Shown in pieces: positions 37,369 through 50,843 of a DNA stretch of 64,000 bases. The notes beneath the pieces are model-generated. The model was given only the letters and a program-made list of their open reading frames with translations, was not told where the DNA came from and did no database searches. How positions within the stretch are numbered: position 1 is the first letter of the stretch; each line of letters starts with the position of its first letter. The translations under genes and the position numbers were made by a program. This DNA comes from Dioszegia crocea (Eukaryota > Basidiomycota > Tremellomycetes > Tremellales > Bulleribasidiaceae), in NCBI GenBank assembly GCA_001600615.1, contig BCKK01000004.1, positions 793,316 through 857,315 of the forward strand, written 5' to 3'.

Positions 37369-37862
37369 TCAGGCAGAGATGGCAAGGTCCTTTAGAGCTT
37401 GTTGGGGGTCCTTTGATAGACCAACGGCTCTATCCGGTGTAGAGATAACGCCGGTGAGAGTATTACTACTGTCTCGTGGACCGGTCGGCTCGATGAGGGC
37501 AAGGAAGAGGTGTGTCTTCTTCGTAAGTAAGGATGGATACTGCTGATGAAGCTACAGTAGCCAGCTTACATGGGGACAGCTTGCACGCCGGCCGGGTATC
37601 GCGATTTCCCCACAACATCCACATCCGTGCGTAGTGTGGGGTAATTGTTCGGGGCCCGGCGTTGGGTGGGGTAATGGTCGCTCGCCTCTTCATCCCATCC
37701 ATCCATGTACATCAGGCCTGAGAACCAGATCCGAGAAAAATCCCACACCCAAAGCTTTAAAGATGGGTTGATGACCGTAGTGCGAAATTGATCCGAGACG
37801 ACCTCGATCTTCGTCCACTTACCTCGATGCTCTCCTTTCACTTTCATCCCCTTCAATAACAT
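37369..37862 (-). CDS. Small unknown protein, exon junction unresolved
   Basis: Exon 1 from MLLKGMKVKGEHRGKW (37862) is open to a TAA at 37566. Just upstream of that stop are two possible donors, and about 40 nt downstream the frame PSLLTKKTHLFLALIEPTGP continues as SSNTLTGVISTPDRAVGLSK and ends ALKDLAISA, TGA at 37369-37371. This second stretch reads as a genuine coding exon, so the TAA is probably intronic and the protein about 160 residues. A GT at phase 0 near 37583 with AG near 37540 (44-nt intron) would join the frames. No domain was recognised; a Trp-rich block (LKLWVWDFSRIWFSGLMYMD) stands out. Without splicing the product would be 98 residues. Divergent from the CSC1-like gene, 244 bp away. 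Confidence 0.55.
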
Positions 37863-38106
37863 GTGGTCCTTTACTCCTCACAGCCAGAGGTCTAGGGGCT
37901 GCCCATCAGTGACTGGCCAATCTCCATCTATTTCCCGCTAAGTCTGCTTAAGCTGTTCGTGTTCGCCCGCGGGATCTTGTCAACTGATCTGATGGACCGA
38001 TAAGGATTCTCAAGCCGGGTTTGGCCCATTGATGCTGACGTAGTACCAACAACAACGCGAAGACCGACCTGAAATCACTATCGCCAGATCAGACAGGCCG
38101 TCATCG

Positions 38107-41100
38107 ATGGCTCCGTACGCCAGAGTTGCTGTCTACTCCGTCCTGCAACGCCAGATCAACGCGGATGTCGCCATCCCGGAAGTCAGTAAGAACAGCACGA
38201 GCGACTGGTCTGCCCAACTGGTAGCTACAGCCGAGAGATCTTGGTCAGTGAGCGGCACTTCGGTACTTTCCGCATGGGGTCTAGCACTGGTCGGATCGGT
38301 AAGTCTCTCATCTCCTCAACATGAACATACACTGATATCTTCAGGTACTATTCGTAACCTTTTTCGCCTGGCGACGGCGTAAAGATCCCATCATTCATCT
38401 ACCCCGATACCTCACTTTATTGCGAAATGAACCGGCCCTGTGGAGTAAGCGAGCGATAGACAAGACCATGGGCGGTGAATGGCACCCATTCATACCTTCG
38501 TCAAATCCCGCCAGTCAGCCCGATTTACGCGCGAAGGAGGAAGAGGCTGCAACGGCGAAATTGGTCGGACTGGAGAAGGAAGTGATTGCCCTTGCTGTGG
38601 ATTCCGCAGCGGAGAAGGGCGCGACTGTAGCTGAACAAATTGCGGTGAGGGATGCAGCGACGCTACGTGTGCGAACAATCAAGGGGATGGAAATGCGTGA
38701 ATCTTGGTTGGCATGGGCGAGACCTGCGTGGAGGGATTTCTTGGTTGAGGTGAATGTGTTTGATCACACGGCGGCCATCAAGCGGGATAGACAGTGAGTC
38801 GCTTTCATTTGTACGCAGATGACACGGTTGGTCTGACACCGATGACAAAGTGAAAACTTACAGATCAGGCTACTAGACTATCTAGGTCTAGACGCCCTTA
38901 CATTCCTCGAATTTCTCCGTCTCCTCCGCTGGTTATTCGCCATGATTACAGTCTTTGTCGCCATCCCTTTACTCTGTGGCAATTACTACATCAACACCCG
39001 GACAGAATGGGGCTCGACAGTGACATCTAGGACAGAGCAGACTTCCAACGATAGTTCAGCAAGCGAAACAAGTCTGAAAGCTATGGCTGATCTCCAATTG
39101 TTTACTGCGGCAAATATCACGGGGAATGCCTGGTGGGTGCATATCAGTGTGGAGTTCGTGGTGACTTTACTTGTCTGTATGCAGGGTGAGTCTTGCTTCG
39201 ACCAGCTAATACTTGGCCGTGCAGTTCTGTAGGGAAAAGAGTGTACTGATGCAGTAGTCATTGTGTACTCGAGAAGACATGAACGGAACATTGAGACTTG
39301 GAGCGATATGTAGGTCGGCCATTCCTTAAGTCTCCTGCTTGTTAATGAACCCTGCTGATAGATAGGAATTCAGGTGAAGTAGCATTCAAAACACTACTCA
39401 TTACAAATCTCAACATACCTGCCAAATCCAAAGATACAAAAAAGCACATAACTGTCCTCCATGCCAAATCTTTAATCAGACTCGCTATTGGTTGCTCAGC
39501 CACCGAGGAGCTCGAAATCACCATCAAGCAAGAAAAGATGGGCGAGTTGGCAGCTAAGATTAAACGCTGGAACGAGGTCGAAAGGTTGAAAGTTGCCGCT
39601 AGGATTCATGGGTTGAAGAAGAGGAAGGCGATTGTGGAGAAGAAGGGGGGTGGTGGATGTTTCGGGTTTTGTACGGGTGAAGTGTCCAAGGTGAGTCAGA
39701 TATGTGTCTGGCAATTTGAGTAAAGACGCTTGTGTTGCTGATGTAGACCTTGTAGTCTGATAAAGAAGCCATGTGAGTGTCTTGTATCGCCCCGTAATGA
39801 TTGGACTGACGCCATCATCAGTACAGATGCCGCACGCATTTATGCACAGCGCAAAAAGGATCAAAATCAGCATCGAGAGAAACAAGATAAATCGCTCGTC
39901 AGGACAGATGTGACTGCCGGTAAGTTGTCCGTGGGATCGGGTGTTCAATGACTCAGCGACTGATCCCGTAAGCGTTTGTGACCTGGGCAACAGCAAAGGA
40001 AGCACATGAGAAATTACAACGGTTGCAAGCGCTGAAGGGTGCGAAATTCAAGGCTGAGCGAGTGAGTTTCGGGTCACGCCCTTACCAGACGACTGTCGAG
40101 CTGACAAATGATAGTGTCCCAGGAGCGTCAGTGTGGTATGTCCATCTCTTAGGTCGGAACTGCAATGCGCATATAAGCTTACATCGGCGGCAGCTCTGGC
40201 GGAATCTAGAGAAAGATCCGGCTCAGATCGCTTCGCAACGAATAACAGGGGCGGTGATTCGGTGGACGATAACACTGTTGAACTCTATCCCAGTCATGTT
40301 CATCACTGTGCTCACCAATCTTGACGCTGTAAGTTATGAGAGTCCCGATCCCTGCCAGGCCAAATAACTGACAAGAACAGGTCATAGAGTCCACTCCCAA
40401 ATTGCGCACCATGCGAGATACGAGCGTATTCTGGAACGCAGTCTTTACCGCTGTGGCAGGTATCATACCCGCCACCCTGGCCGCATTATTCATCATGGCT
40501 CTACCATACATTATGCGAGCGCTGAGCAGGTTCCAAGGTGCGTTGAGTCGAGGTCAATTGGACAAAGATGTCATTCGTCAGATGTTCATCTTTCTCCTGG
40601 TAGGTCTCGTTTGCGCAAGGTGGGAGACAAGCTGAGCTCATGCATTTAGTTATCCAAATTCGTCTTCTTTTCTCTATTGGGTATAGCCTACGAAACATAC
40701 CTCAATGTCAAGGATCAAATTGGTCGAGAAGACATTTCGACAATCATTACGAGTCTAGGTGACGTTCCGGCTAAAATTACAAAGACGTATATCAACCAGA
40801 GTTCATATTGGCTTTCATTCTTCCCGTACGTCCCTGTTATTCCGTTTGATTCCCATCTAAGCCGAGTATCTGACACTGATTCGCAACAGGATCAAATGTG
40901 TAGTGGTTTGTATGCAACTGATCCAACTCCCACGATATTTCTTCAAAGCTTGGGATTTCTAGTCAGTCCGAAACAACGCTCATGTGTGGGCCGCTGTCAC
41001 TGACGAGGAATAGTATAACGCGCGAAGCGAATACCCCAGATAGATTGGACATCATTTCTCAACCTGGCGAATTTGAGGTGAGTCGCTTTGTCATTTTGGA

Positions 41101-42132
41101 GCTCTGTATGCGTATCTTGAGCTGATGCTAGACAGTACGGTGAGTTATTACCCAAATCAAGCCTTTCGGTCTTCGGCCTTACTGGGAGTTAATTGGCTAA
41201 TACGTTGCGTCAGCTATCGAATACACAAACATCGTGAGTTTGGTGACATACCATGCAAAACCGGGACGGACGTCAACTGATCTATGGATAGCTCTTCGGC
41301 CTCGTCGTGGCTTTAGTCTATACGCCGCTGGCGCCAATTGTTCCCATTTGCGGAGCGATGTATTTCTGGACTGCATCAGTCGTGGTGAGTTAACGGTCTA
41401 TCTCGAATTCGAGAATACGGAGCATGCTGACTTTACAGTATCAGAATCAATTGACTTTCGTGGATGAGACGATCGAGACGGATGGGAAAGTTTGGAAAGT
41501 CATCATGAATCGCTTACTTGTCGCATTAAGTATGATGCAGATCTTAATGACGCTAAGTGAGTCATCACTTGACATCTGCCCCCTTCTTCAAATGCGTTGC
41601 TCACTCCCTAGCCGTCATCCTCAAAACACAACCATTCGCCACTTCCACTCTCCCCTTCACACCTCGTATCCTACCTACAATCTGCGCCGCCCTCCCCCTC
41701 TTCATCACTCTGGGGTTGGCGCGACATGTCCATACCCGCCGGACAGCCGCACAAATCATTTCAGGCCGTCAACCTAGGGTGGGCTCCGCACCCTTAAAGA
41801 TCCAACCGTTCGAATTGGACATATTGAGACGGGACGCATTGAAGACTTTGAGAGTGTTTAGGCAGGATGAAGATCTGTATGCTGAGCTCAGTCGGACAGA
41901 AGGGATACAGGGGCTGGAGGGTCTGGTTCCGCAAGTCCGACGAAGGCGGATAGAGCTTGATCGACAGAAAAAGGAGAAGGAAGGGATTGGGACGAGTGGA
42001 GATGAGGGGAATCCGTGGGAGAAGGGTAGGAGGAGGAGGAAGAAGAGAAGAGAGGAACGGGAAAGGAAGACGAGGAAATATGAGCAGAAGCGGGAAGCTA
42101 CTAGGGATAGGGAGAAGAGGGGCCGGCGATAG
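38107..42132 (+). CDS. CSC1/OSCA/TMEM63-type calcium-permeable osmosensitive channel
   Basis: Starts MAPYARVAVYSVLQRQ. A first helix (SAWGLALVGSVLFVTFFAWR) and the N-terminal RSN1_TM region (LLDYLGLDALTFLEFLRLLR, then AMITVFVAIPLLCGNYYINT) are followed by the cytosolic PHM7 domain (GEVAFKTLLITNLNIP, ELEITIKQEKMGELAAKIKR). The multi-helix DUF221 pore region comes next (TLLNSIPVMFITVLTNLDAV, FWNAVFTAVAGIIPATLAAL, SKFVFFSLLGIAYETYLNV). The C-terminal tail is strongly basic (RRRRKKRREERERKTRKYEQ). It stops at 42130. The gene has well over ten introns. Family members are mechanically or osmotically gated channels of the plasma membrane; the gating here is inferred. Confidence 0.9.
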
Positions 42133-42625
42133 TATTTAATAAGGAGGCCGGCGACAGGGGTTGCCTCGTCAATGGTGTCGACATCAGTATCCAATCAGTG
42201 TTCAATGCAATTCTGCTCTGCGGCGTAGCGGAAGACCCGAGTCATGTCGCAGCGTAAAGCGAGAACGAAAAAAACAGCTGCACATTTAGATTCTTTAAAG
42301 TGAGATATATACCACCACCCTCAACATCCCCTACCATCCCAACATCCATCTTCGGGCAGATATCGAGTAGCGAGGACAATCGTAAAGGGGGCGGATATGT
42401 GATTTTTGTAAAAATTGCAACGGCAAAATTTGCACGTCGCGATATTTGAGTGGTGAGGGGGGAAGTTCGAATGGGAAGAGATGAACGGAAGTCGAAGGAG
42501 GGAAAGTATGACGGGCGGGGGATAGTGGAGATATTTACAGGGTCGGAGGGGAGAGAGGAGGGGGGATCGCGGAGTTGTTGACAAGATTGGATTATGAATA
42601 ATGAGTCTATAGGCCTCGGGTAGGA
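42133..42625. other. Convergent 3' flanks of CSC1-like and KH genes
   Basis: 493 bp. Contains A-rich stretches (AAAAAAAC near 42270) that may serve 3'-end formation. No gene was seen. Confidence 0.5.
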
Positions 42626-43885
42626 TTAAGCCTCGCCGCTGCCTTGGTTGACACCTGTCTTGTCAGCTTATTTCATAAATATGATGAAGATCTAAACTCA
42701 CGTCGTTCCTTCTCAGCCTCAAGCTGAGAGTAGAGAAGCATCAAGGCGCGCTCGGTAGATTCGGGCGTGCCAACAATGGTGAACATCCTTTCGCCAGAAT
42801 CATCATGGGGGACTTTGGCGATTGAGATGCGGGATCCAGAAAGACGACGGATTTCGGTGATTTTGGAACCGCCCCGACCACTATTGATGTCAGCTTGGCT
42901 CTAACCAGAGGAGAAGAAAAAAGCTTACATGATGCATCCGACCATATCGCTGGGAATGGAGATGTTTTGAGTTCGGAGGTTTGGGTCGTCTGCCGCCAAG
43001 TCGGCAGGTGCAGCGGTGGACTGCCTTCGCTCGCCGTTACCGTTGGCGTTACCGCTGGGAGCAGAAACGCTGGGTCGGCTAGCGCGCCTGTCGACAAACC
43101 CACCACCGTTCCTTCCTTCTCCTGCACCGCCTGCAGGCCCTCCAAAGCCAGTAGCCAGACTAGAACGCCTGATACCGCCCGTAGGACCCGTCACGGTTCC
43201 AGCGCCCAAACCACCGGCAAGCACACCGGCATCACCAGCTGCTCCGGGGTGGTACTGTACTGTCCCCTGTCCACGCTCCCAGTCTTCCATGAGGCACTTG
43301 CCAATTTCCAGCAGGGCCGTCTTGATGGCTTCGACGGATCCTTGGACCTCTACAACGCGCTCAGTAGACTGAGGCAGCATCTCCTTTGACGCAACCATAC
43401 GCGCGCCCGACAAATCCTGGATCTGCTTAATCTTCAAACCCGATCGGCCAATGATGGATCCCATAAGATTGTGGCTGATCAACAGCCTGACGGAGGTGAA
43501 TGCGCCAACGGGGGGAGGGGGTAGACTCGAGTCGGAAAGTGGGGTCTCGAGGAGGAGACGGGCAATCTCAGAGTAGGCTGTTGCGACCTGTTCGAGATCG
43601 CCAGCGATTGACAACACGCGGTCCTGGACGCCCTGGACAACCTTGGAGACGCCAGCCTTGGTTCCGGTGGAGTTTCGGATACCAGCAATAGTCGCGCCGG
43701 CTTTACCGATAATGATACCGGCTTCCTTGGTGCTGACTAGGGCGCGAAGGGTGAGGGAGTGTTCGTCGACTGCGGCAGCATCGGGTGCGGCATCGTTCTG
43801 AGCAGTCTTGGGGGAGACGGCGTCTGATGTGTCAGCGGAAGTAGGTATGGAATATGACGGAAGGTATAGACTTACCTTCAGCCAT
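42626..43885 (-). CDS. Triple-KH-domain RNA-binding protein (PCBP/hnRNP K type)
   Basis: Exon 1 is 10 nt (43876-43885, ATGGCTGAAG) followed by GTAAGT. The next exon gives DAVSPKTAQNDAAPDAAAVD and KH1 (LRALVSTKEAGIIIGKAGAT), KH2 (SVRLLISHNLMGSIIGRSGL) and, after a Gly/Arg-rich linker of about 100 residues, KH3 (ISIPSDMVGCIM spliced to GRGGSKITEIRRLSGSRISI). All three carry the GxxG loop (GKAG, GRSG, GRGG). It ends SQLEAEKERR, an intron, then VNQGSGEA-stop at 42626. The layout matches fission yeast Rnc1 and yeast Pbp2/Hek2, which bind mRNA 3' regions. Divergent from the ubiquitin-ribosomal fusion gene. Confidence 0.9.
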
Positions 43886-45034
<1,149 letters not shown>

Positions 45035-45347
45035 GCAGTCGGCTGTGTAGCTTGCATTCTGTGACGATCGGACGGACGGACGGATGGAGAATGGGGATGT
45101 GGGATTGCGGAAGGGAGGATCTTAGGGTCTTTCCTAAAGTAGTCATGCATTCTTGTTTGATGTCGCTACGTGACTGAGAAAGAAGTGCCAGAGAGTCATT
45201 CGCCTGATGGTGCTAATGATTGGATACGGAGATCCCACCAAACCTAAGATCGAACAAATCTCTTGACTATCCCAGAATCCCAGTGTCTGCAGTTCCCAGA
45301 AGTGGAATAAACTCTGCCCTGACACTTTGTATACATCTACTCTACAT
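45035..45347. other. Convergent 3' flanks of UBI3 and TMEM135-like gene
   Basis: 313 bp with no supported gene. A short GGAC repeat (GGACGGACGGACGGATGG) lies near 45070. Confidence 0.5.
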
Positions 45348-47986
45348 CTACACAGGCCCCACAAGCTGAAACAACAACCTTCTTACAATCCCACTTAAAG
45401 CCCCCGGCTGATGCTTATACGCATCCATAACCATCGCCATAGCCGCCGCTCCTAAAATCGTCTCGCCAAACGGCACAATAGGGACATAGGCACGTTTACG
45501 AAGTGTTGACCATGCCGATTCAAGAGCGCGGGGTAGAACATACATTGCGAGTTCGGCTCGGCGTTTCTGCGAATAATCAGCAACAGGCATCTTCGAGATA
45601 TAATTTCGACATACCTTATCTTCCAAAAACAGACTTGCACAAGTCGCAAACCCGATCCCCCAGAATGTCTCTTTCCTCCTCAAACCCTTAGACACCCAAT
45701 CAGGACTCCGACCCCTGAGCAACGTCTGACTGCGGAGACAAAACAAGGCATGATAGATGAATACAAACCCGCCGAGGAAGGAACAACTGCGTGTGATGCC
45801 GAGTATGACACGAAGGAGCATACGGAGGGGGTCCTTTTTCAGTGATTGGCGACGGAGGACGAGGGTTGGGATTAGGTGTAATGCGGAATAGGCCGGAATC
45901 ATCCATATCTGGTTCTCGTCAGATGGTGGCTCTTTCGGAGTTGGGCAGGAGTAAGCTTACGAAAACTTCAAAGAAACGCCGGATATTCGTTTCGGTACAT
46001 GAATCAATCCAAGGGTGGAGTATCTCGCTGGTGCAGAGTCAGCTTTTTGGCCCTCAATGTCGAACATTCGGAGGCAACATAACTCACCATGGGATAGCTC
46101 CGGGCGGTTGCCACCCATCCTTCATCATTCCCAAATATCGCTGTAGCCCCGCGGCGTTGCCGGGAGTCACATGCTATCTCATCAGCTTCATATACGAAGG
46201 ACTATTCCTTACCAAGAAGCTCACCTTGTGTTGTAATGCCTGTTCAAGATATTCAGGCTGTAATATGCCCTGCCTCACCACACCCCGATTCCCAAGTACC
46301 GCATACTCCGGACCTCTAAACGCGCTCTGAATCCTGCTGGGGTCAGCTACTAGCCCAACGGCAAATGGGGACAGAGTATTAGATGACGAACCAGCTATTA
46401 TATTCCCGCGGGATAGTCTCGGGGGATAACAACCACGCAAACATGATCTGACCACAGCAGAGGCCGAATAGTAGGACGTCGCCATGTGGGATTCGGACAC
46501 CCATTTGGGGGGCATACTGGTTATACGATCCTTGGAGACCACGGACGAACATCCTATATGGGTCAGCTTAGTTTCCTCCTCCTGCGTCGGACCGAGACCG
46601 GAGAGATCGACAGCGGACATACTGCTGAGCTACACCTCTTCGCCTCGCTTTAGTCTCCCATAACAACCCCAAACTACCTACCGCACCCGCAACAGCAGCC
46701 TGCCATCTTCTCTCCCCTTCTGGCCCCTCACGCTCTGGTGGGCCGAAAGATGGCGTGTGCTCAAACCCGGCACGCAGTCTGCGTCGGAGGTACGATAAGG
46801 GCGGAGCGAGACGGAGGAGGTGTAGAGTTAGGGTATTGAGGAATGTGAATGTTCCTAGAAGTCAGCTCTGACCGCGGCTGAAGATGATAATGAGCAGACG
46901 TACCGATCGCCGCTCCGAACCGGAATGGTTCAGCCCCAAATATCGCATGAAGCACTAATTGTATTTTCAATCCCCGTTTCTTAAGCGTTCGGAATAAAAG
47001 AAGCAGAACATTAACACCCGCTCGGACGGAAAAGGCCAATAAAAATGATCCTATCTTATCAGCTCGAGCTATAGTCCACCAGGAGACGAGAACTCACGCA
47101 AACCACGCTTCGCGGCTAGTACGCTTGCCCGTTCTGGATCGCGCGGATAGAGCTTCTTGGCATCTTTGTTACGCCAGACCAGGTCTAATCCTGCCCGTGA
47201 CACTTCGGCAAGGATCCGATCGCGCTCGTCTGCTTGTAGCAGCGAATCAATACGGGCTAGGGATAATGTTCGTTTAATCTGATCAGCACTGAAGTGTGTC
47301 AGCTTCTGCTTGTCTCCCCAAAATACGAGCAGCCCAACTGACGTTTCGGCAAGATTCGGAGTTCCAGGATCACTCCTCAAATACTTCTGATCAGGCGGTA
47401 TCCTCCTTTTCCCTGCCTCTCCCGCCCGTGCCCTTCCCTCTTCAGCATCATTATAACTCGAAGAACCAGGGAAGAACACTCCTGCTTCTTCTTCATCTTC
47501 CGCTGTTTCGCCTTCATCGCTCGTACCCCCACTGCCCCCTGCTCCTTGTGCCACACCATGCTGGCCCTGAGCATGCGAAGGCGTCATCTGCGTAAACCTC
47601 AATCTCTTCTTCTCGCGTCCGGCTCCTCCTGCTGAGCCTGACGAGAGACTCGACGCTGTTCGGCGCATGGCAGGTGGGATTTTGGGCGGGGACGGTAACG
47701 TCGAGGCAGTGGTCTCGAGTGAGAGTGAGAGGACGTTGGTATTGTCTCCGGGATCTTCAGGTGACAGCGGAATATCGGAGTTGAAATCTGAGTCTGTAAT
47801 TGGAGAATCGGGCATGGGTGTGGGTGAAGACATTGGATGAGGAGAGGGGGGTCCATCAGGCCCGTCGCCGTCGGGACCATCAGGCCTTTCGGGGGATTTA
47901 GGCGGAAGGGGCGCCGTCTTGGAACGATGAGGCTCGGGTTCGTTCCCGTGTCCCCCTGTCGTGCCAGAATGGTCAGGCGAGCTCAT
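45348..47986 (-). CDS. TMEM135-like multispanning membrane protein
   Basis: Start MSSPDHSGTTGGHGNEPEPH at 47986. The first about 230 residues are Pro/Ser/Asp-rich and disordered, followed by a helical block (DQIKRTLSLARIDSLLQADE). Hydrophobic segments alternate with short loops (FLLAFSVRAGVNVLLLLFRT, VLLFGLCCGQIMFAWLLSP). WCEILHPWIDSCTETNIRRF corresponds to the Cys-rich motif of TMEM135, and the C-terminal part (ITRSCSFLGGFVFIYHALFC, FGETILGAAAMAMVMDAY) is the Tim17-like region of that family. It ends QLVGPV, stop 45348. TMEM135 proteins are linked to mitochondrial dynamics and peroxisomes; a role here is inference. About seven introns. The long acidic N-terminal extension is not in animal TMEM135. 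Confidence 0.82.
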
Positions 47987-48541
47987 CTTGACTATACTCT
48001 ACCTATCAGACAGTAAGGTGAGAGAGGTGCTCGATGTATACCCGGCTATTCTGGGGCCCGAGCCTTCCCCACAGGTTTCGAAACACGCACGGGTTAGAAT
48101 TACGTCATTTCCCCCGGTTGATTCAGGCCAGTTTGAAACTCGCCTGAAAGCTGAGAGTGAGTCAGCCACCTTGTTATACATCCATGTAACTTATCAACAA
48201 ACGAAGTATAGAAGTATACAGCCCTGTCAGACAGCTCGAAGCCTACACAATAGACTGACACTTCTGATAGAGTGTTGACTGAGCGAGGCGAATACAGCGA
48301 TCGGAGAAGGAGAGGCGATACTCCGACTTCATCAACGTGAGCCTTTAACCACAGTTTCCTTCTTGAGCTATCTGGTCATGCTCCACACCCTCAATATGCA
48401 CTGATCCATCAGAGAGATCACCAAGTGTGACGAGAGATCACATCTCAGATCAATCACAAACTGGGCGGTGTAGCCTCGAAAGAAGTCGCGTCACCCTCTA
48501 CCACCATAAAGGCGCCCAAGCCCGAAGATCCCGACGACACT
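47987..48541. promoter_or_regulatory. Divergent upstream region TMEM135-like / BRCT-like gene
   Basis: 555 bp. The frame of the BRCT-like gene stays open upstream of its ATG to about 48437, reading HKLGGVASKEVASPSTTIK. An acceptor (CATCTCAG near 48447) precedes this, so a 5' coding exon with an earlier start may lie in 48270-48420. Confidence 0.5.
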
Positions 48542-50520
48542 ATGAAGGCAAACCTGCAGTCTCCACCTGGCCAGAGTCCATCCCAAGCACCGCACCCTAT
48601 CGATCCGACCCACCCACCAGAGTCTATTACAGCTGCCCCTGTCGCCCACGAAAGAAACCCATCAGCCAACCTCTTCCTTCCCCTCACTTCCCCAGCCTTC
48701 TTCTCGCCATCCGTACCCTCTTCAATCACCGATCTATGGAAAGCACACGGTGGGACTCAGACCCTTATCCCCTCCGACCTGCAACAGGCACACACGAAGC
48801 AATACCTGAACATCTCCCAGTCAACATTGGACAACCTCGACAACCTCCTTCATACCGCAGAATACACCTTCGTCATCCCTTCCGACCCTTTACTCTTCTT
48901 TATCCGTCATCCGGATATTGCGCTCTTCGACCAACGATGGGTTGTTGATTGCGTCGCGGAAGGAAGGTTGTTAGAGATGGATAGGTATAGGGTGGATGTG
49001 CCTAGTGAAGGAAGGCGTGGTGTTGCGGAGGTGCAAAGAACGTTGGAGGGGCTTGTGGGGAAGTTACAGACATCGCCAGGACGACATCGGGAGGACTCGA
49101 GTACAGATGACGACCAACGCCAGGTCACTAGTGGCTCACCATCCATCCGGAGTCTTCGACATAAAGTCGTATCGGCTGATCCTGCACCTCGAGCTCTCAA
49201 GCCGAAGACCGCATCAAGAAAAAGGAAGCAATATATCCTTCAACCATACCTCGAGCTTGTCCTGTCATCCGCATGCGCCACCACCGGCTCATTTGAGGAT
49301 CAACAGCCACACGATTACCCCACTCGGAAGCGCAGGAAACGCCGGAATCCAGCTACATTCGAAGCCATGCCTTCAGCCGCTCAAACATCATTTATCCAAT
49401 TACCTGCCAATTTCGACCAAACCAATCTCGACCTGCCTACATTCGAGTTCACACTAGAGACGGAACTTGCGCCTGGGTTTCGCCTCGATCTGCTTGATGA
49501 GTCTCAGATGGCGCAGCTCATTCGGGAGATTGTGGATGATGCTAGTCAGGGGATGGCGGAGGATTTGAGGCTTTGGGATGGGAGCGAAGAGGAGGAACAA
49601 GAGGAGCCGGAAGGGGCTGAGCGGGAAGAGTTTGAGAGAGGTGTCAAAGAGGAGCAGGTGCGAGATGCGGATGTGGAGGAGGAGATGATGAGGATGGAAG
49701 AGGAAAGAGAGATCGAGGGTTTGATGCAGCTCAAACATGAGCCAGATGTCGAGCCGGACCCGATTTCTGAAGAGCGACCTCGGCGACACAACTCACAGCA
49801 AGAGGGCAGAAGCTGGGATCCCCAACCTCGGGCCCGACTGCAGTCTTATGTCGATAACGACCGAGCAATACCAATCACGCCTACTCCTGCTCGACATGCC
49901 CCAATCCGAACCAACATGTCCGCATCCAACGCCACGCCGACGGATGATCGATTCCGACAAAAGATAGGGCGGAAGAGGCCTGCGCCTGTGGATGATAAGA
50001 AGGAGAATAAGAGGATGGGGAGGGCGCCGGTATATACTGGTCCTGGATCAAGTCACGCTACCGGTCCATTGGTGAGTCACCTTATAACTGCCGTCCTGCT
50101 GGGTCGCAAGGTGTATCATAGTTGACCATTGGACAGACTTTGACGGTTCACAATCTGCGGAAACAGCAAGCGAGCATGGATGAGGAAAAGATGGAGAATG
50201 AATTGGCGCGAGATAAGCGGGAAAGCAAGCGGAAGAGAGCGGGATCTGCGGAACTGAGACCGACGACTGGCAGAATTGTAGGTTCTTGTCAGCTCTGTTA
50301 TACCCATCATTGCTGGCCAGAAAGAAGCTGATCCTTTATAGCAAGCTCCATCTAGACATGGAAGTCAGCCCAAACTCAATGCCAGGTCAGAAAGGCCGAT
50401 CTGGAAAGACCGTATGACAGAGAGGAGATTCAGAGCGTAAGTAGCTACCTCACTGTGACTCTGTTCTTTCTAGAATTGCTGAGGGACGTGAAGAGAGCTG
50501 AACTGTGTAGTGACGAATGA
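48542..50520 (+). CDS. BRCT-like domain protein with acidic middle region
   Basis: Conservative start MKANLQSPPGQSPSQ at 48542; the true start may be in an upstream exon, since HKLGGVA just upstream resembles the GG turn of a BRCT fold. The visible domain reads YTFVIPSDPLLFFIRHPDIA, then FDQRWVVDCVAEGRLLEMDR, fitting the BRCT pattern W-V-x-D-C-[VI] and terminal Y-R-V. Next are basic NLS-like clusters (KRRKRR), an extremely Glu-rich stretch (residues about 340-400) and a second basic tract (KIGRKRPAPVDDKKENKRMG). Three introns near the 3' end lead through LTLTVHNLRKQQAS and WKDRMTERRFRADE to TGA 50518-50520. A nuclear role in DNA repair or telomeres is suggested; RAP1 is one possibility, but no Myb domain is visible. 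Confidence 0.65.
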
Positions 50521-50843
50521 AGCGACATCGTCCTTTTCGCATAAACCTAAAGAAACTGTCCAGAACAGCGCCATCCTCAAGCCCTTCACTGCATAACATC
50601 AACCACGGCAAGATCGACATTACAAATTCGAAGCAGCCACTCCTAGCCGCATCAAGAAACCTAAATAGTCCTACTCATGTCCCATCACACCTTCCAAATT
50701 CCAATACTGTCAGATGGATTATGCATGTACAGATGACCAAAAGATCCTCGTCTCCAGATACTCTACTTTGCAACGATAGATGTACACATTCTTGCCCTAC
50801 GTACGGTGGCCGTCCTCCTCCTCTCTCTGCACTAAACTCCTCT
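50521..50843. other. Convergent 3' flanks, BRCT-like and BAR-SH3 genes
   Basis: 323 bp with no supported gene or repeat. Confidence 0.5.
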
